Below are positions 53,220-63,670 of a stretch of 64,000 nt of DNA, piece after piece. Made by a program: the position numbers and the translations under genes. This DNA comes from Bufo bufo. Its lineage: Eukaryota > Chordata > Amphibia > Anura > Bufonidae. The notes under the pieces were generated by a model. It was not told the origin of the DNA and did no database searches. It saw only the letters and a list, made by a program, of their open reading frames with translations. The stretch covers positions 110,625,295-110,689,294 of the forward strand of contig NC_053397.1 in NCBI RefSeq assembly GCF_905171765.1. Reading direction: 5' to 3'. Numbering within the stretch: the stretch's first letter is position 1; every line of letters starts with the position of its first letter.

Positions 53220-54189
53220 ACGCACATAGGATCGGAACCTACCCGATTCCCACCGACCTATCCTCTTAATAACCTCCTCACTCATACCCCGACGGGCTGC
53301 CTCTGTTGCCGCCCCAATCCAGAACGAGTGACCCGTGTAACACCGCGAATCAACACCCTATTCCCTCAAGCACCTCTTAAAAACCACCAGGAACTGGAAT
53401 CTGGATAAAAAGGACCCATCCGCATGCCGCAAAAAGGGGCCCGCCCCTTCTCCTATACCCAAGCGATACTCCTGCAGGCAAACGACCGGACACATCGAGC
53501 ATCCCGGCTCTGCAAACACCACACCCTTGCCCCTCCTGATCCGTTTTAGACCTACGTATCTGGACCACCACCCTGTCATGGAAGATATCCACAAACTCAT
53601 CCCGCAACCCCCCTGACAAACTAACGCTCCTACTCACTAATTCTCCCAATTCTCCAAATTCCGCCTTGAACAACCTTACCTCCCCCCGAGAGCTACAGAC
53701 AACCTCCAACCGCCCCCCAAGATTCAACAACAACTCGAACGACACCGGCCGACGCCTATCCTCAGTCCGCCAACCCCTCCGCCAACCCTTCAACACCTGC
53801 CGAACCAAAAAAGCCAGCAGCTTGAAACCAAAAGCCAATCCCGAAATGCACCTATTTACCTGGGCCTCCGACCACCCTTCTTTTTTCCATCCCAAAAACA
53901 ACACCAAGGGGACTTCACCCGCATCCACCCCTACTCCCAGCATGCCACACCAACTCACCCAGCCATCCCAAGCCTCGTCGTACGCTGACCACGTACCGGC
54001 CATTAGGGAGGCCCTAAATAGCCCACTCACATTACCTCCAAGATCTCCTACAGCAGCCCCGGACACTCCAACCCGGCGACCTCTGCCTCTGGCGCCACCT
54101 GCCGAAAGTGCTCCCACTGCGAATGAGAGAGCATCCGCAATACCGTTAGAGACCCCCGGCACATGAACCCCTACCACCCACACATTCAA
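53220..54189 (-). pseudogene. Ngaro B tyrosine recombinase
   Basis: The frame begins with the end of RNase H (VHVPGVSNGIADALS), then SLMAGTWSAYDEAWDGWVSW, EGWSEAQVNRCISGLAFGFK and a catalytic part lacking the expected LAFFGAxRVSEL motif (deleted around EVRLFKAEFGELGELVSRS). IRRSKTDQEGQG is retained. After a frameshift, GHSFWIGAATEAARRGMS shows box II with the catalytic Arg changed to Trp. The enzyme is dead. Confidence 0.8.
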
Positions 54190-54191
54190 CG

Positions 54192-54595
54192 TTAAAGCGA
54201 ACCTTTCACCAGGATTTCACCTAATAAACTATTACCAGTACCTTATAGATTATCCTCATTCTGTTTAAATGCATTCTTGTCCCGCTTTCCTGGGATGTAT
54301 ATTGATGAAAAAAATGACTTATAAAGTCCTTGTCTCCAGCTCCTGCAGTCACGCTAGAAGTCAAGGGGGTAGCCCTTCCCTCACTCCGGGCTGTAACTCC
54401 CCTGCCCTAACGCCTCCTCTAACTAGTGTAACTGACACCCGGCTCAGTCGCCGGGACCGCGCTTGTACTGGCGGTGCATGCGCCGTTGGTCTCAGCAGCA
54501 GTGCGATCCCGTCTATCGCGCGGACTGAAGCGCGATCCTGTAAGTGAATTGCGCATGCGCCGTCCGTCCCCGATGCCTCCCTGTCTTCTCTTCAG
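54192..54595. mobile_element. T2-like MITE fragment
   Basis: TTAAAGCGAACCTTTCACC begins at 54192, like the T2 end at 41258 with a few changes. No right end was found: RNase H coding sequence resumes near 54595. Inserted between RNase H and recombinase of Ngaro B. Confidence 0.55.
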
Positions 54596-54599
54596 GCGC

Positions 54600-55130
54600 G
54601 CGCACCACTGCCCGTTGCAGTAGACCCCAAAACCAACTCCCCCCGCCGCGTCAGAAAACAAATCAAAATCCACACTATCCACCGCATCCCCCAAAACCAA
54701 CGCCCTCCCGTTGAACTCTGACAAAAACCTAGCCCACACTTCCAAATCCCTTTGCAGCTCGCACTCCAACCGAATGAAGTAATGCACCGCCGTCGCGCCC
54801 GCGGTCGCCGCCGCCGACCGCCTGCAAAATATTCGGTCCATGGGCATAATGCGACATGCAAAATTTAACTTCCCCAACAACAATTGCAAATCCCTCAAAC
54901 GAATCTTAACCGACCTACCGCCCTGTCGACCTCTGCCCGCAAATCCCACAACTTATCCTCCGGCAACCTACACTCCATTGCCACCATGTCCAAAACAATC
55001 CCCAAAAAACTCAACTGCAAGCGGTACCCCAAAGGACGCAAACACCGACTGTAACATAGAAAGCAACAGATGACATACCCGCGAATCCGCCGGACCCAAG
55101 CACAAAAAATCATCCAGGATTCCCCCCCTC
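54600..55130 (-). pseudogene. Ngaro B reverse transcriptase end and RNase H
   Basis: LDDFLCLGPADSRVCHLLL (YLDD-type catalytic motif, near 55110), then SFLGIVLDMVAMECRLPEDK, LLLGKLNFACRIMPMDR and RNase H motif FDLFSDAAGGVGFGVYCNGQW. The parts lie in different frames. The N-terminal half of the reverse transcriptase is deleted between ORF1 and this point. Confidence 0.8.
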
Positions 55131-55230
55131 TCGGCTTACCCCCTCAGAAACATCTGGACGCCCCATCAGCCCCGCTGCAGGAAGTGCACTCGTGCTTGAA
55201 CTTGCACTTCGCCCCGAATTTACAGTTCCC

Positions 55231-56527
55231 TTAATTAAAAAGGAAGCATAAACCCTTCGCCGCAGCCGTTGACATCCCCGACTGCCCTGCCCCACTACCT
55301 GCGTCCCCCCGAAAGGACTGCCCCTGCGACTTTTCCCCAATGACGCTTGCCAGAATGGCAAATGCCTGCAGCCAGTTGGAGAAGGTACGCGGAATCAGCC
55401 GATACCTGCGTTTCTCATGCTCCTCTTTTTTCCTGTCCTCCTGCCGCGCCCTATCCAAGTTAAATCTCTCCAGGGACAACAAGGAGAAAATCTCTATATA
55501 CTGCCCCTTCCAAATGCGCTCCTTCGCCTTCTGCTTCAAATGAGCCCCCAATGGGCCCTCGAAAGATACATATACTTCCCCTTGCGCCGAGTCATCCACT
55601 TTCCTCCGCTCCCCTTCGCCCCCCGCTTGGGTCTGCACCGATACCGACTCCCCTCCCACACACCAACGTACTAGCAACCCCCTGGCCCAACCCTCACCGG
55701 CACCGTAGGGGCCCCTCCCTCCCCCCAAGAGGGCAACGGAGACAATCCTGCTCCCCAAGACCAGCAACCCAACCCGCCAAGCTACCCAGCAACTGACTCA
55801 GCCCCCCAACCAATTCCCCGTGGCTCCCCCCTTCCCCCACCCCCCCAGGGGTGCTAACTACCGCATGTGAAGGTCCCACAGAGGTCTTATCTGGCTGCCC
55901 GGGCGCTGTGAACCCCGCAGCCATCATTCCTGACTCCAGCCGATCCATCCTCAGCGACGAGACGTCCTCCTGCGCCGATACCACTGCTGACCCGGATCCC
56001 CGCACCCCAGCCTCCACGGTGCTGGGTGTGCATGACGATGGTGAAGATGGCTCCTCCTCCCGTTGCTGCCTGCCAGTGCTTGCCGCGTCTTCCTCTGTGT
56101 CCCAAGGCCTGGGCCCCTGCCGACCAGCTGCCAGCCCAGCCTCGTGTCCGCACTGTCTCTCGCTCCCCCGCTGCGCAGGCCTCCCCTCCCACGCTCGGGA
56201 AGGCAGGGGGCGGAAACCCCTGCCCTGCTCTGAGCTCCGCCGTACTGAGGGATTCCTCCTGCGCCGGGAGGCTGACACTGGAGCTTTAGCTGTGCCTCCC
56301 CGGCGCGGAGGGTCCCTGGACGGGCTCCCAATCTGGCGCAAAGCCCGTGGGGTTTCGCTCGGGCTAAGGCGCGCCGGCGGCCGTACCCGCCGCGGCCCTT
56401 TGCCCTCCGTTGCCGAGCTGGACGTGCCCGCTGCCTCCCCACCAAGCAGGCCCGACACCTATGCCTCCAACCACTCCGGGCCGCACCACTCTGCCGTCTC
56501 CCTCAGCCTGTCTAAGAGGCCCTCCAT
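55231..56527 (-). pseudogene. Ngaro B ORF1 (gag-like)
   Basis: ATG at 56527 starts MEGLLDRLRETAEWCGPEW, with an in-frame TAG 22 codons later, then a basic Pro/Ser/Arg-rich region open from 56458 to 55694. In a second frame (55767-55231) comes the conserved Ngaro ORF1 domain: YVSFEGPLGAHLKQKAKERI, WKGQYIEIFSLLSLERFN, RLIPRTFSNWLQAFAILAS. This domain is missing from Ngaro A. The function is unproven, presumed RNA binding. Open frames on the opposite strand here are shadows. Confidence 0.75.
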
Positions 56528-56756
56528 CGGTCAGGTAAACTAGCTTTTTCTACCTCAGCTTTTTCTACCTAAAATGGCGCCTGGGTTCCCGCTTCACTCC
56601 TTTAAAAACCCTAAAGCTTCACCCCTTTTCCTTAACCCAACCTCCTCCCCACCTAACATCTCACTGCCCTCATCTAGCCTGCGACTTCCCCTGATGTTTC
56701 CTCGTCCCCAAAACCTATCATGGCAGCCTCCCTTTAGGCTGTCGCTTTAGTACAGC

Positions 56757-57640
56757 TGCACTGAATTGCTCCAGGGTTCTCTACAGTTGCAGCCGTTTTG
56801 TGCAAGGATGTATGGTCTGTGCATTGAAGAACCCTGGACAAGTGGTGAAGACTCCAAGCAAGCACACCCTAGGCCTCTTTACCCGTTTCAGAGACTGCAG
56901 ATAGACTACATACATCTACCATAGGTAGGATTGTATGAGTTTGTTCTTGTGTGTGTTGATCTCTTTTCAGGGTGGCCGGAAGCTTATCCCGTGTCTAAGG
57001 CCAATGCAAAGAACACAGCAAAGAAACTGGTCAGTGAACTGATATGCAGGTATGGTGTTCCTGAAGTTGTTGAGTCAGAGGTTCCCACTTTACAGGTGAA
57101 GTGATAAGAGAGGTTATGCAAGCTTTAGGGGTGACCCAAGCCTTCCATACAGTTTACCACCCACAAAGCAGCGGCCGTGTTGAACGCTTGAACGGGACAA
57201 TAAAACTGAAAATTCAGAAAGCCATGCAGGAAACAGGTAGACCATGGACAGAGTGTTTGCCTCTAGCCTTGTACTCAATAATAACCACACCAAACAAACA
57301 GACAGGCTTGTCCCCCTTTGAGGTATTGTTTGGTAGTGCCCCAAGGCTAGGATTGTATTTCCCTCAACAGTTGCAGTTGCAGGCTGACAGTATTGTCAGT
57401 TACATGAAGGCCCTCACTGAAAGGTTAGATTACACTCATAAACAAGTGTTTGCTTCCATTCCAGACCCTGATTCAGTAGAAGGTACACACAGTCTTGAGC
57501 CTGGAGATTGGGTGGTGATAAAGAGGCACTTGAGGAAAACCTTTGAGCCCAGATGCGGGTGGGATAAGCAGATGTGGGATAAGCTAGTAGTAGCAACAGA
57601 TTATCTAGATGACCAGATATGGGATGTGTTAGGGCCATAG
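56757..57640 (+). pseudogene. Retroviral integrase
   Basis: The sequence resumes at the Ngaro edge with a zinc-binding Cys pair region (CMVCALKNPG), then LQIDYIHLP (first catalytic Asp), VDLFSGWPEAYPVSKANAKN, and TVYHPQSSGRVERLNGTIK (Glu). The segment of the second Asp is damaged by a small deletion (near 57075). The C-terminal part (57101-57640) is open: RPWTECLPLALYSI, SLEPGDWVVIKRHLRKTFEP. Integrase joins viral DNA to the chromosome. Confidence 0.85.
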
Positions 57641-58152
57641 GCCTTGTAAACCAAACTAACCATGTACAATCTCAGTTAATCATAGTCACTAACCAGCATA
57701 CTTTAGTTCTGAATTGTCTCACTGCCAGAGAAGGAGGAATGTGTCAAGTGATAGGACCAACCTGCTGTCATTACATAGATCCACAAGGTAACCTCCAGAT
57801 AAGGGCAGGTATTGAAAAGATGAAAGAAATGAGAGATAAGTGGTTGGATGAACATAGTGCGGATAAAGATTCTTGGTGGTCAGACACTTTCTCTTTCTTG
57901 AACCCAGCAAATGGATTCAAAAATATTGGTGGATGGATTGTGGGCATAGTGCAGGGGATAATACAGATTTTGTTGATTATTGCACTTATTTACATTGTGA
58001 TTAAGCTAGAATTAATGTGCTTGAGTAAAGTGTGTAACAAAACCAGTAGTAGGAGAGATTATTTAAATGTATTGAGATTATCCCTCATGCAGGTAGGGAT
58101 ATGCAGAATCTGGGAAACCAGCAGCAAAGGGATATGTCCGGCTGAAGTATGA
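57619..58152 (+). pseudogene. Retroviral envelope, transmembrane subunit only
   Basis: The frame overlaps the end of integrase. It has NCLTAREGGMCQVIGPTCC, the CX6CC disulfide motif, and further on a membrane-spanning segment (GGWIVGIVQGIIQILLIIAL) with a short tail ending at 58152. The surface subunit, signal peptide and fusion peptide are absent, removed by a deletion near the integrase stop. The CX6CC type is known from gamma-type envelopes. The given start is simply the first in-frame ATG. Confidence 0.8.
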
Positions 58153-58183
58153 GTACCTGTTGCCTGCAATGAGTGAATATCTC

Positions 58184-58196
58184 AAAATGGGGGAAT
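58184..58196 (+). promoter_or_regulatory. Polypurine tract of the retrovirus
   Basis: AAAATGGGGGAAT sits directly before the TGTGAGGG start of the 3' LTR. Confidence 0.75.
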
Positions 58197-59118
58197 TGTG
58201 AGGGATTGCACCTTCATTTTGTATCCTGGGTTCCATTTTACTTGCTGGTTTATTTCAGGTCAGAATTGAGAATTGCTGAGCCGTGTGTATTTGAGACAAA
58301 CAAAGTTAATTGCTTATTAGTTCTCAGAAGTATGTGTGCCTGATGTTTTAGGCTACTTTCACACTAGCGTCGGGGTTCCGCTTGTGAGCTCCGTTTGAAG
58401 AGTCTCACAAGCGGCCCCGAACGCATCCGTCCAGCTACCAATGCATTCTGAGTGGACGCGGATCCGCTCAGAATGCATCAGTCTGGCAGCGTTCAGCCTC
58501 CGCTCCGCTCAGCAGGCGGACACCTGAACGCTGCTTGCAGCGTTCGGGTGTCCGCCTGGCCGTGCGGAGGCAAACGGATCCGTCCAGACTTACAATGTAA
58601 GTCAATGGGGACGGATCCGTTTGAATTTGACACTATATGGCTCAATTTTCAAACGGATCCGTCCCCCATTGCCCCATTGACTTTCAATGTAAAGTCTGGA
58701 CGGATCCGTCTGAAGCTACTTTCACTCTTAGAATTTTTTCTACAATATAATGCAGATGGATCCGTTCTGAACGCAAGTGTGAAAGTAGCCTTAGGAGTAC
58801 AAGTGGTACTAGGTACTTTTCAAGGACGAATAACTGAGGGCTAAGATAAGGTTTTTTGTAATCAAATGTGCTTGACTTGCAAGCATCAAAAAGAAGTTAT
58901 TATTATTAATCATGTGATGCTTACGTAAAATGACGATATCTGTGTTTGGCTTGAGTTCTAGAAGAAGGGTATAAATATTTTGTATCCGCCCAATAAAGAT
59001 GAGAGAGATCATTCTGATACAACCTTGAGCCTGTGTCATTTATCTCTCCCAAGTATACTCGTATTTCTATCTGATTTGGACCCCAGCAGATCATAGAAGT
59101 AGGAGCTTTGCCCTAACA
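58197..59118 (+). repeat. 3' LTR of the retrovirus
   Basis: Starts TGTGAGGGATTGCACC and ends GAGCTTTGCCCTAACA. A Harbinger MITE (58351-58790) is inserted, so the LTR itself is about 480 bp. TATA box GGTATAAATATTTTG and CCAATAAAGATGAG signal as in the 5' LTR. Confidence 0.85.
58351..58790. mobile_element. Harbinger-type MITE in the 3' LTR
   Basis: TTA at 58348-58350 and 58791-58793. The ends GGCTACTTTCACACTAGCG and GCAAGTGTGAAAGTAGCC are inverse copies. Same family as 25584-26081. Confidence 0.88.
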
Positions 59119-59887
59119 CAGGCGAGGAGGCTAAAACAAATGATGATTTTATTGAACAACAAGATATAGCGGCCAGCAATCGACAAACGGCAAAAACAGT
59201 ATTAACAAGTTTACACAGAATTACAGGCAGAATACTTGAAACGGGATATAATAAATGCGTTCCTACCAGCAAACACATAAAAGTCCATGCTACACTCCAC
59301 TAGTATAATCCTGTCTCTCCCCCCCCCCCCCGCCCCCGCACTAGCGGGGCGAGTTTCTGCAACGTTCTGACTAAAGCTGCCTGCTCTATGCCCTACCGCA
59401 GATAGGCACCGGTGCCAAACTCACAGTTCTGGAGGTATCTGTGGTGTAGTCTTTTCCCACGAGGTGGATGCTTGTCTTGTCCGGTGTGTGAAGGCAGATG
59501 TCCTCTGGCTCCTCATGCCGACGCTTGCTGGTCCTAACGCGTGGCCTTTACCTCGCTCTCTCAGGGATGCAGCTGCAAATCTTCACATTAGAGTTCCCTG
59601 TAACTCTGTGTCAGGAACAGTCAGCGTTCAGAGCATAATCAGCCAGGCCCTGTGTCTCATCATCAGTCTCTACTTGGCCTTCTCACATGGCAGACAGTCT
59701 CTATCCCTCTCAGGGCACACACACACCTGCTCTCTCCCAGGAAATTCCTCTCTAAACCAACAAAACTTTAGCTGCTGTACAAAGACACAGCGACATCTGG
59801 TGGCTGGAAGTAATCATCGCAATCCAGGAAACCTTATTATTGCAAATGTCTGTGCAATGAAAAGTATTCTAGGGGCTGACCCCTACA
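59119..59887 (-). repeat. LTR of another retroelement
   Basis: The minus strand starts TGTAGGGGTCAGCCCCTAGA at 59887 and runs to the retroviral LTR, where its end is cut. AATAAAATC (minus, near 59145) is a polyadenylation-type signal. A polypurine tract precedes it (59888-59901). Confidence 0.6.
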
Positions 59888-59901
59888 TGCCTCCCCACTT
59901 T
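59888..59901 (-). promoter_or_regulatory. Polypurine tract next to the minus-strand LTR
   Basis: Minus strand AAAGTGGGGAGGCA lies directly before the TGTAGGGG start. Confidence 0.6.
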
Positions 59902-60021
59902 AAAGGTGGCCGTCCTTGGCCTTGCTATATAGTCCATGAAAAAGGAATGGTTAGTACAATCTCTAAACGTCAGTACAATATTGTCCCAAATACATACAGG
60001 TAGGCCAAATGAACTGATCGA

Positions 60022-61632
60022 GTACCTGTTTTGGTGGAAGAAAGCAAATCATTAGCATTTTCAAGTTCTCGCTCAAATTTAGGGATTCTTTTGCCAAGGT
60101 CTTTCTCAATTTGACATTTTGCAGCTTGCGTTTCTCCCAGCTGATCCTAGAGAGATGCATTATTATTACCGGCTCCTTTTAGGAGTTTATGCAGTTCCTC
60201 TACTGCCTAAGTCATCTCCACACTTTTGGCCTCAGAACCACCCTGACTCCTATATGCTGGGTCATGCACTCCCTCCTGCCCCTCCCCTGCCTCGCAGGCT
60301 GATTTTAATCAGATTGTGTATATAGTCTGCTCAGCATGCATGCTGGTACTTGTAGCCCCTGGATTCAATGAAGGCCATTTTGGCTCCACACAGACGTAAA
60401 TCAAGGGGGCCCAGCATGCATGTGGGACCTGCACTCTCTGGATCCATGGTCGCAGTTATGGCACCCAACAGGTGAGTTTTAGTGTTAGGACCTGTCTTAT
60501 AGAGGTCGCCTTGGCGTTCGGCAGACGGGCTCAAATGATTTTGTACAAAATGTATTTGCTAAGCATCTCTAAGTTATTAGCATAGTATTTGCAATGTAAT
60601 ATACTTTTGTACTCTACTTTTGGTTTGTAGTGTGCTGTTGCACCTTGTGTTTGTCAGATGTATATTTGCAGCCACAAGCAACGTGCACCTGCGTATTGGG
60701 ATGAGCTGCCCCCCCCCCCATTTTGTGTTTCTAGTGTTATATATAGGAGTAGTGGCTGACTCCTATATGCTGGGTCGTGCACTCCCTCCTGCCCCTCCCC
60801 TTCCTCGCAGGCTGATTTTAATCAGATTGAGTATATAGTCTGCTCAGCATGCATGCTGGTACTTGTAGCCCCTGGATTCAATGAAGAGCATTTTGGCTCC
60901 ACACAGACGTAAATCAAGGGGGCCCAGCATGCATGTGGGACCTGCACTCTCTGGATCCATGGTCGCAGTTATGGCACCCAACAGGTTAGTTTTAGTGTTA
61001 GGACCCGTCTTATAGAGGTCGCCTTGGCGTTCGACAGACGGGCTAAAATGATTTTGTACAAAATGTATTTGCTAAGCATCTCTAAGTTATTAGCATAGTA
61101 TTTGCAATGTAATATACTTTTGTACTCTACTTTTGGTTTGTAGTGTGCTGTTGCACCTTGTGTTTGTCAGATGTATATTTGCAGCCACATGCAACGTGCA
61201 CCTGCGTATTGGGATGAGCTGACCCCCCCCCCCCCTTTTGTGGCCTCAGAACCATCAGCAGCACTCTTATAGAGATTACAAAGTTTAATATTTGCCTCTT
61301 TGAGTTTATTCATCTGATCTTCAGCTTGTTTTTGCTTACTTTCAGACTTTTAACCTTTTCCTCTAGTCGAATAACCTCATCTTCTTTGTTTCCCAGAGAT
61401 CCTTTAAGTTCTAAGATTTCATTTCCCTTCTGTCTCTGAACAGATAAAAGTTCATTGGTTTTCGATCGCAGTTCATTGTTCAGCCAAGTGCTCTGGATTT
61501 GCAGAAGCTCCTTTTCTTGCTCCAAGCGCTTCTCACGATATTTGATAGACACTTCTGAGGACTGTAACTCATCCAGCTTTAACTGCAGCTCCATCTTTGC
61601 AGCAGTGGCATCTTTCAGTTTTTCACTAAGAC
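60022..61632 (-). pseudogene. tpr: Intronless, disabled copy of nucleoporin TPR (partial)
   Basis: On the minus strand the sequence reads [80 protein letters not shown] and, after a frameshift and a deletion, [20 protein letters not shown]. Beyond a 1-kb insertion it continues AVEELHKLLKGAG, KFERELENANDLLSSTK. This is the N-terminal coiled-coil of TPR, the nuclear-pore basket protein, in order and without introns. There are stops where TPR has other codons (MT-stop-AVEEL, SL-stop-DQL). It starts at the edge of the hAT at 61633 and fades at about 60022. It can no longer encode protein. Confidence 0.85.
60241..61240. mobile_element. Dimeric 1-kb insertion in the TPR copy
   Basis: TGGCCTCAGAACCA occurs at 60227-60240 and 61241-61254, a perfect 14-bp duplication. 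The insert is two direct copies of a 513/484-bp unit beginning TGACTCCTATATGCTGGGTC, each ending in a C-run (CCCCCCCC) next to TTTTGTG. Blocks CAGCATGCATGCTGGTACTT, GACGGGCT and ATGTATTTGCTAAGCATC are shared. The duplication length suggests LINE-type integration. No protein was recognised. Confidence 0.75.
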
Positions 61633-61959
61633 TAGGGTTGAGCGAACCCGAACTGTAAAGTTTGGGTTCATACCGAACTTTAGTTTTTTTTGTACCCGGA
61701 CCCGAATCTGAACATTTTCGTAAAAGTTTATGTTCGAGTTTGGTGGTGTAGGGATAGGATGCAGCTGTGAGGGAGAGATTAGGAAAGACTCTTATATCTG
61801 CACTTGGTGTAAAGTCTGCGATCTACAGCATTTTTTGTTTGGGGGTGCAATGCAACATTTTTGTATCCTGCCCTGAGCCCAGTGAGACTGAAAAAAAAGT
61901 TTTTATCCGTCTGATAGTTAGGTGGGCGTCAGCGGCCATTTTGGGCAACAGCAGTGCAC

Positions 61960-63000
61960 CAGCACTGCATGTGTGCCAGGGACAATCATGTAATCCTGTT
62001 CTTGTAGTTCAGTGGCTGACATATACCCATTTTTAAAGTGCACCTGCACAGCATATGTGCCAGGGGAAGGGAAAATAATTCCATCTGTGAGTTCAGGGAC
62101 CCAGGGGGTGACATATCCCCATTGTTGTCTGTAAAGTACCCCTGTGCTGCATTTCTGAGAGTGAAATATAATCAGTTAAATCCATCTGTTCCATTGTGGG
62201 GTGACATATTTAAATTTTTTGTTGTAAAGTACCTCTGAGGCCTGCACTGCATATGTGACAGGCAGGCACATACATTCAGCAAATCCATCTGTTCCATTGT
62301 AGGGGTGACATATCCACAATTTTTTATGTAAAAAACCCCTGTGCTTAATTTGTGAGATTGAAATATAATCTCAGTTAAATTCATCTGTTTCATTTATGGT
62401 TAAAGAAACCCTTTTTTTAGGCAAGAAAGTACCCTTTTGCCCTGTACTGCATTTCTGACAGTCAAAAGAAAAAAAACGCCAAATACTGCAGTTACATTTT
62501 TGGTTGAAAAATTCAATTTTTTGTTGCTGGAAAGTACATTTGTGGCCTGTGCTGCATTCCTGTCAGTCAAATAAAACCAGTAAATACCTCTGTTACAATC
62601 TTGGGCTTCAAATTTCCATTTTTGGGTGTAAAGTACCTCTGAGGCCTGCACATGTGACAGGCAGGCACATACATTCTGAAAATCCATCTGTTCCATTTTG
62701 GGGGGGTGACATATCCACAATTTTCTATGTAAAAAACCCCTGTGCTTCATTAGTTAGAGTGCAATATAATCTCAGTTTAATCCATCTGTTTCATTTAGGG
62801 TTAAAAAAAAAAACTTTTTGGGGGGCAATAAAGTACCTGTGCTGCATTCCTGACAGTCAAATAAAACCGCCAAATACTGCAGTTACTGCAAATTTTTGTT
62901 GCTAGAAAGTACATTTGCGGCCTACGCTGTGTTCCTGTCAGTCAAATAAAACCAGTAAATACTGCTGTTACATTGCTGTTTGACAAATTCTAATATTTTT
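61960..63000. repeat. Degenerate subterminal tandem repeats of the hAT element
   Basis: Blocks AAAGTACCTCTGAGGCCTGC, AATCCATCTGTTCCATT and TTCCTGTCAGTCAAATAAAA return every 110-130 bp. Similar but unrelated in sequence to those in the hATs at 13060-13850 and 48285-49075. Confidence 0.65.
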
Positions 63001-63171
63001 TGACAGAGAAGTATTTGTATTAAATTCAACTGTCACACTGTTTTGTGACCTCAAGAAATTTTTTCTCTTTATGACATCGACACAGCCTTACTGTGAATTT
63101 AATTATTGACTATTGGCGGTTATATTGTTGCCTGACAAACCATCTGTTAGTTTCGTGGGTGAACGCAAAGA

Positions 63172-63670
63172 ATGAGGAGAGCATCAAATAAGGGACGTGG
63201 CCCTGGTCGTGGTGTTGCTGGTGTTGGTGGAGCTCCTGTTGCAGGTGGAGGACGTGGTCGAGCTGTGCGAACCCAAGTGAAATACCTTCTCAGGTGCTAG
63301 TAGGCGACAGAACCTTCAGCATTATTTGGTAGACCCGAATGCGGCTCTACGAATGGTGAGGCCAGAACAAGTACAGGCGATAGTAGATTGGGTGGCTAAC
63401 AGTGGATCCAGTTCCTTCACATTTTCTCCCACCCAGTCCCCTGCTGAAAGCTCAGATTTGGCACCTACAACCCATGGCCATCTGTGTTTCAACTCACCCC
63501 CTTGCAAATCAGCCAAGAAGTCTGAGCCCCAAGTCATGCAGCAGTCTCTTCTGCTTTTTGATGACTCTGCTGGCAGGGTTTCTGTTGCAATTCACATAGC
63601 CCTGCCCCAGAAGTGGAAGAGATTAAGTGCACTGATGCCCAACCACTTATGTTTCAGGATGAGGACATGA
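63172..63670 (+). pseudogene. hAT-associated Arg/Gly-rich ORF remnant
   Basis: From 63172 MRRASNKGRGPGRGVAGVGG with GGGRGRAVRT, a basic Arg/Gly-rich start, stops after about 40 codons. In another frame (about 63310-63670) QHYLVDPNAALRMVRPEQVQ and AIVDWVANSGSSSFTFSPTQ follow. The order suggests one original protein broken by frameshifts. I do not recognise the family. Its place after a hAT left end suggests an element-encoded protein, perhaps the transposase N-terminus. Confidence 0.45.

Larger units (their letters stand above)
51165..56757 (-). mobile_element. Ngaro element B, antisense in retroviral pol
   Basis: Reads leftwards: 5' region (56757-56528), ORF1 (56527-55231), reverse transcriptase/RNase H (55130-54600), tyrosine recombinase (54189-53220), SGNH hydrolase (53160-52562) and 3' tail. 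The tail has TTAATAAAAAGCTGCTATGG (51290 region, minus), similar to the AATAAAGTTTGGCCGTAATG tail of Ngaro A. A Tc1 derivative (51349-52292) sits in the tail and a T2 MITE fragment (54192-54595) in the RNase H. Retroviral pol continues on both sides. Confidence 0.8.
40912..59118 (+). mobile_element. Endogenous retrovirus with nested insertions
   Basis: Two copies of an LTR (partial 5' at 40912-41195, complete 3' at 58197-59118) bracket a leader, a gag start (44711), parts of reverse transcriptase and RNase H (49795-51150), integrase (56757-57640) and transmembrane envelope (57619-58152), all on the plus strand. By eye the shared LTR parts differ at about six positions in 270. The (TTA)n run is 8 in one and 4 in the other. 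Insertions: T2 MITE, two hATs in the leader, a hAT transposon after gag, Ngaro B with a Tc1 derivative in pol, and a Harbinger in the 3' LTR. Gene order and the CX6CC envelope fit gamma/epsilon-type retroviruses. It is thoroughly defective. Confidence 0.85.

Noticed and set aside
55851..56543. 230-codon plus-strand frame
   Set aside because: It is a shadow of Ngaro B ORF1 on the other strand in GC-rich sequence. Its peptide shows no known motif.
60022..61632. TPR as a functional gene with real exons
   Set aside because: Segments from many exons are contiguous without introns, with in-frame stops, a frameshift and a deletion.
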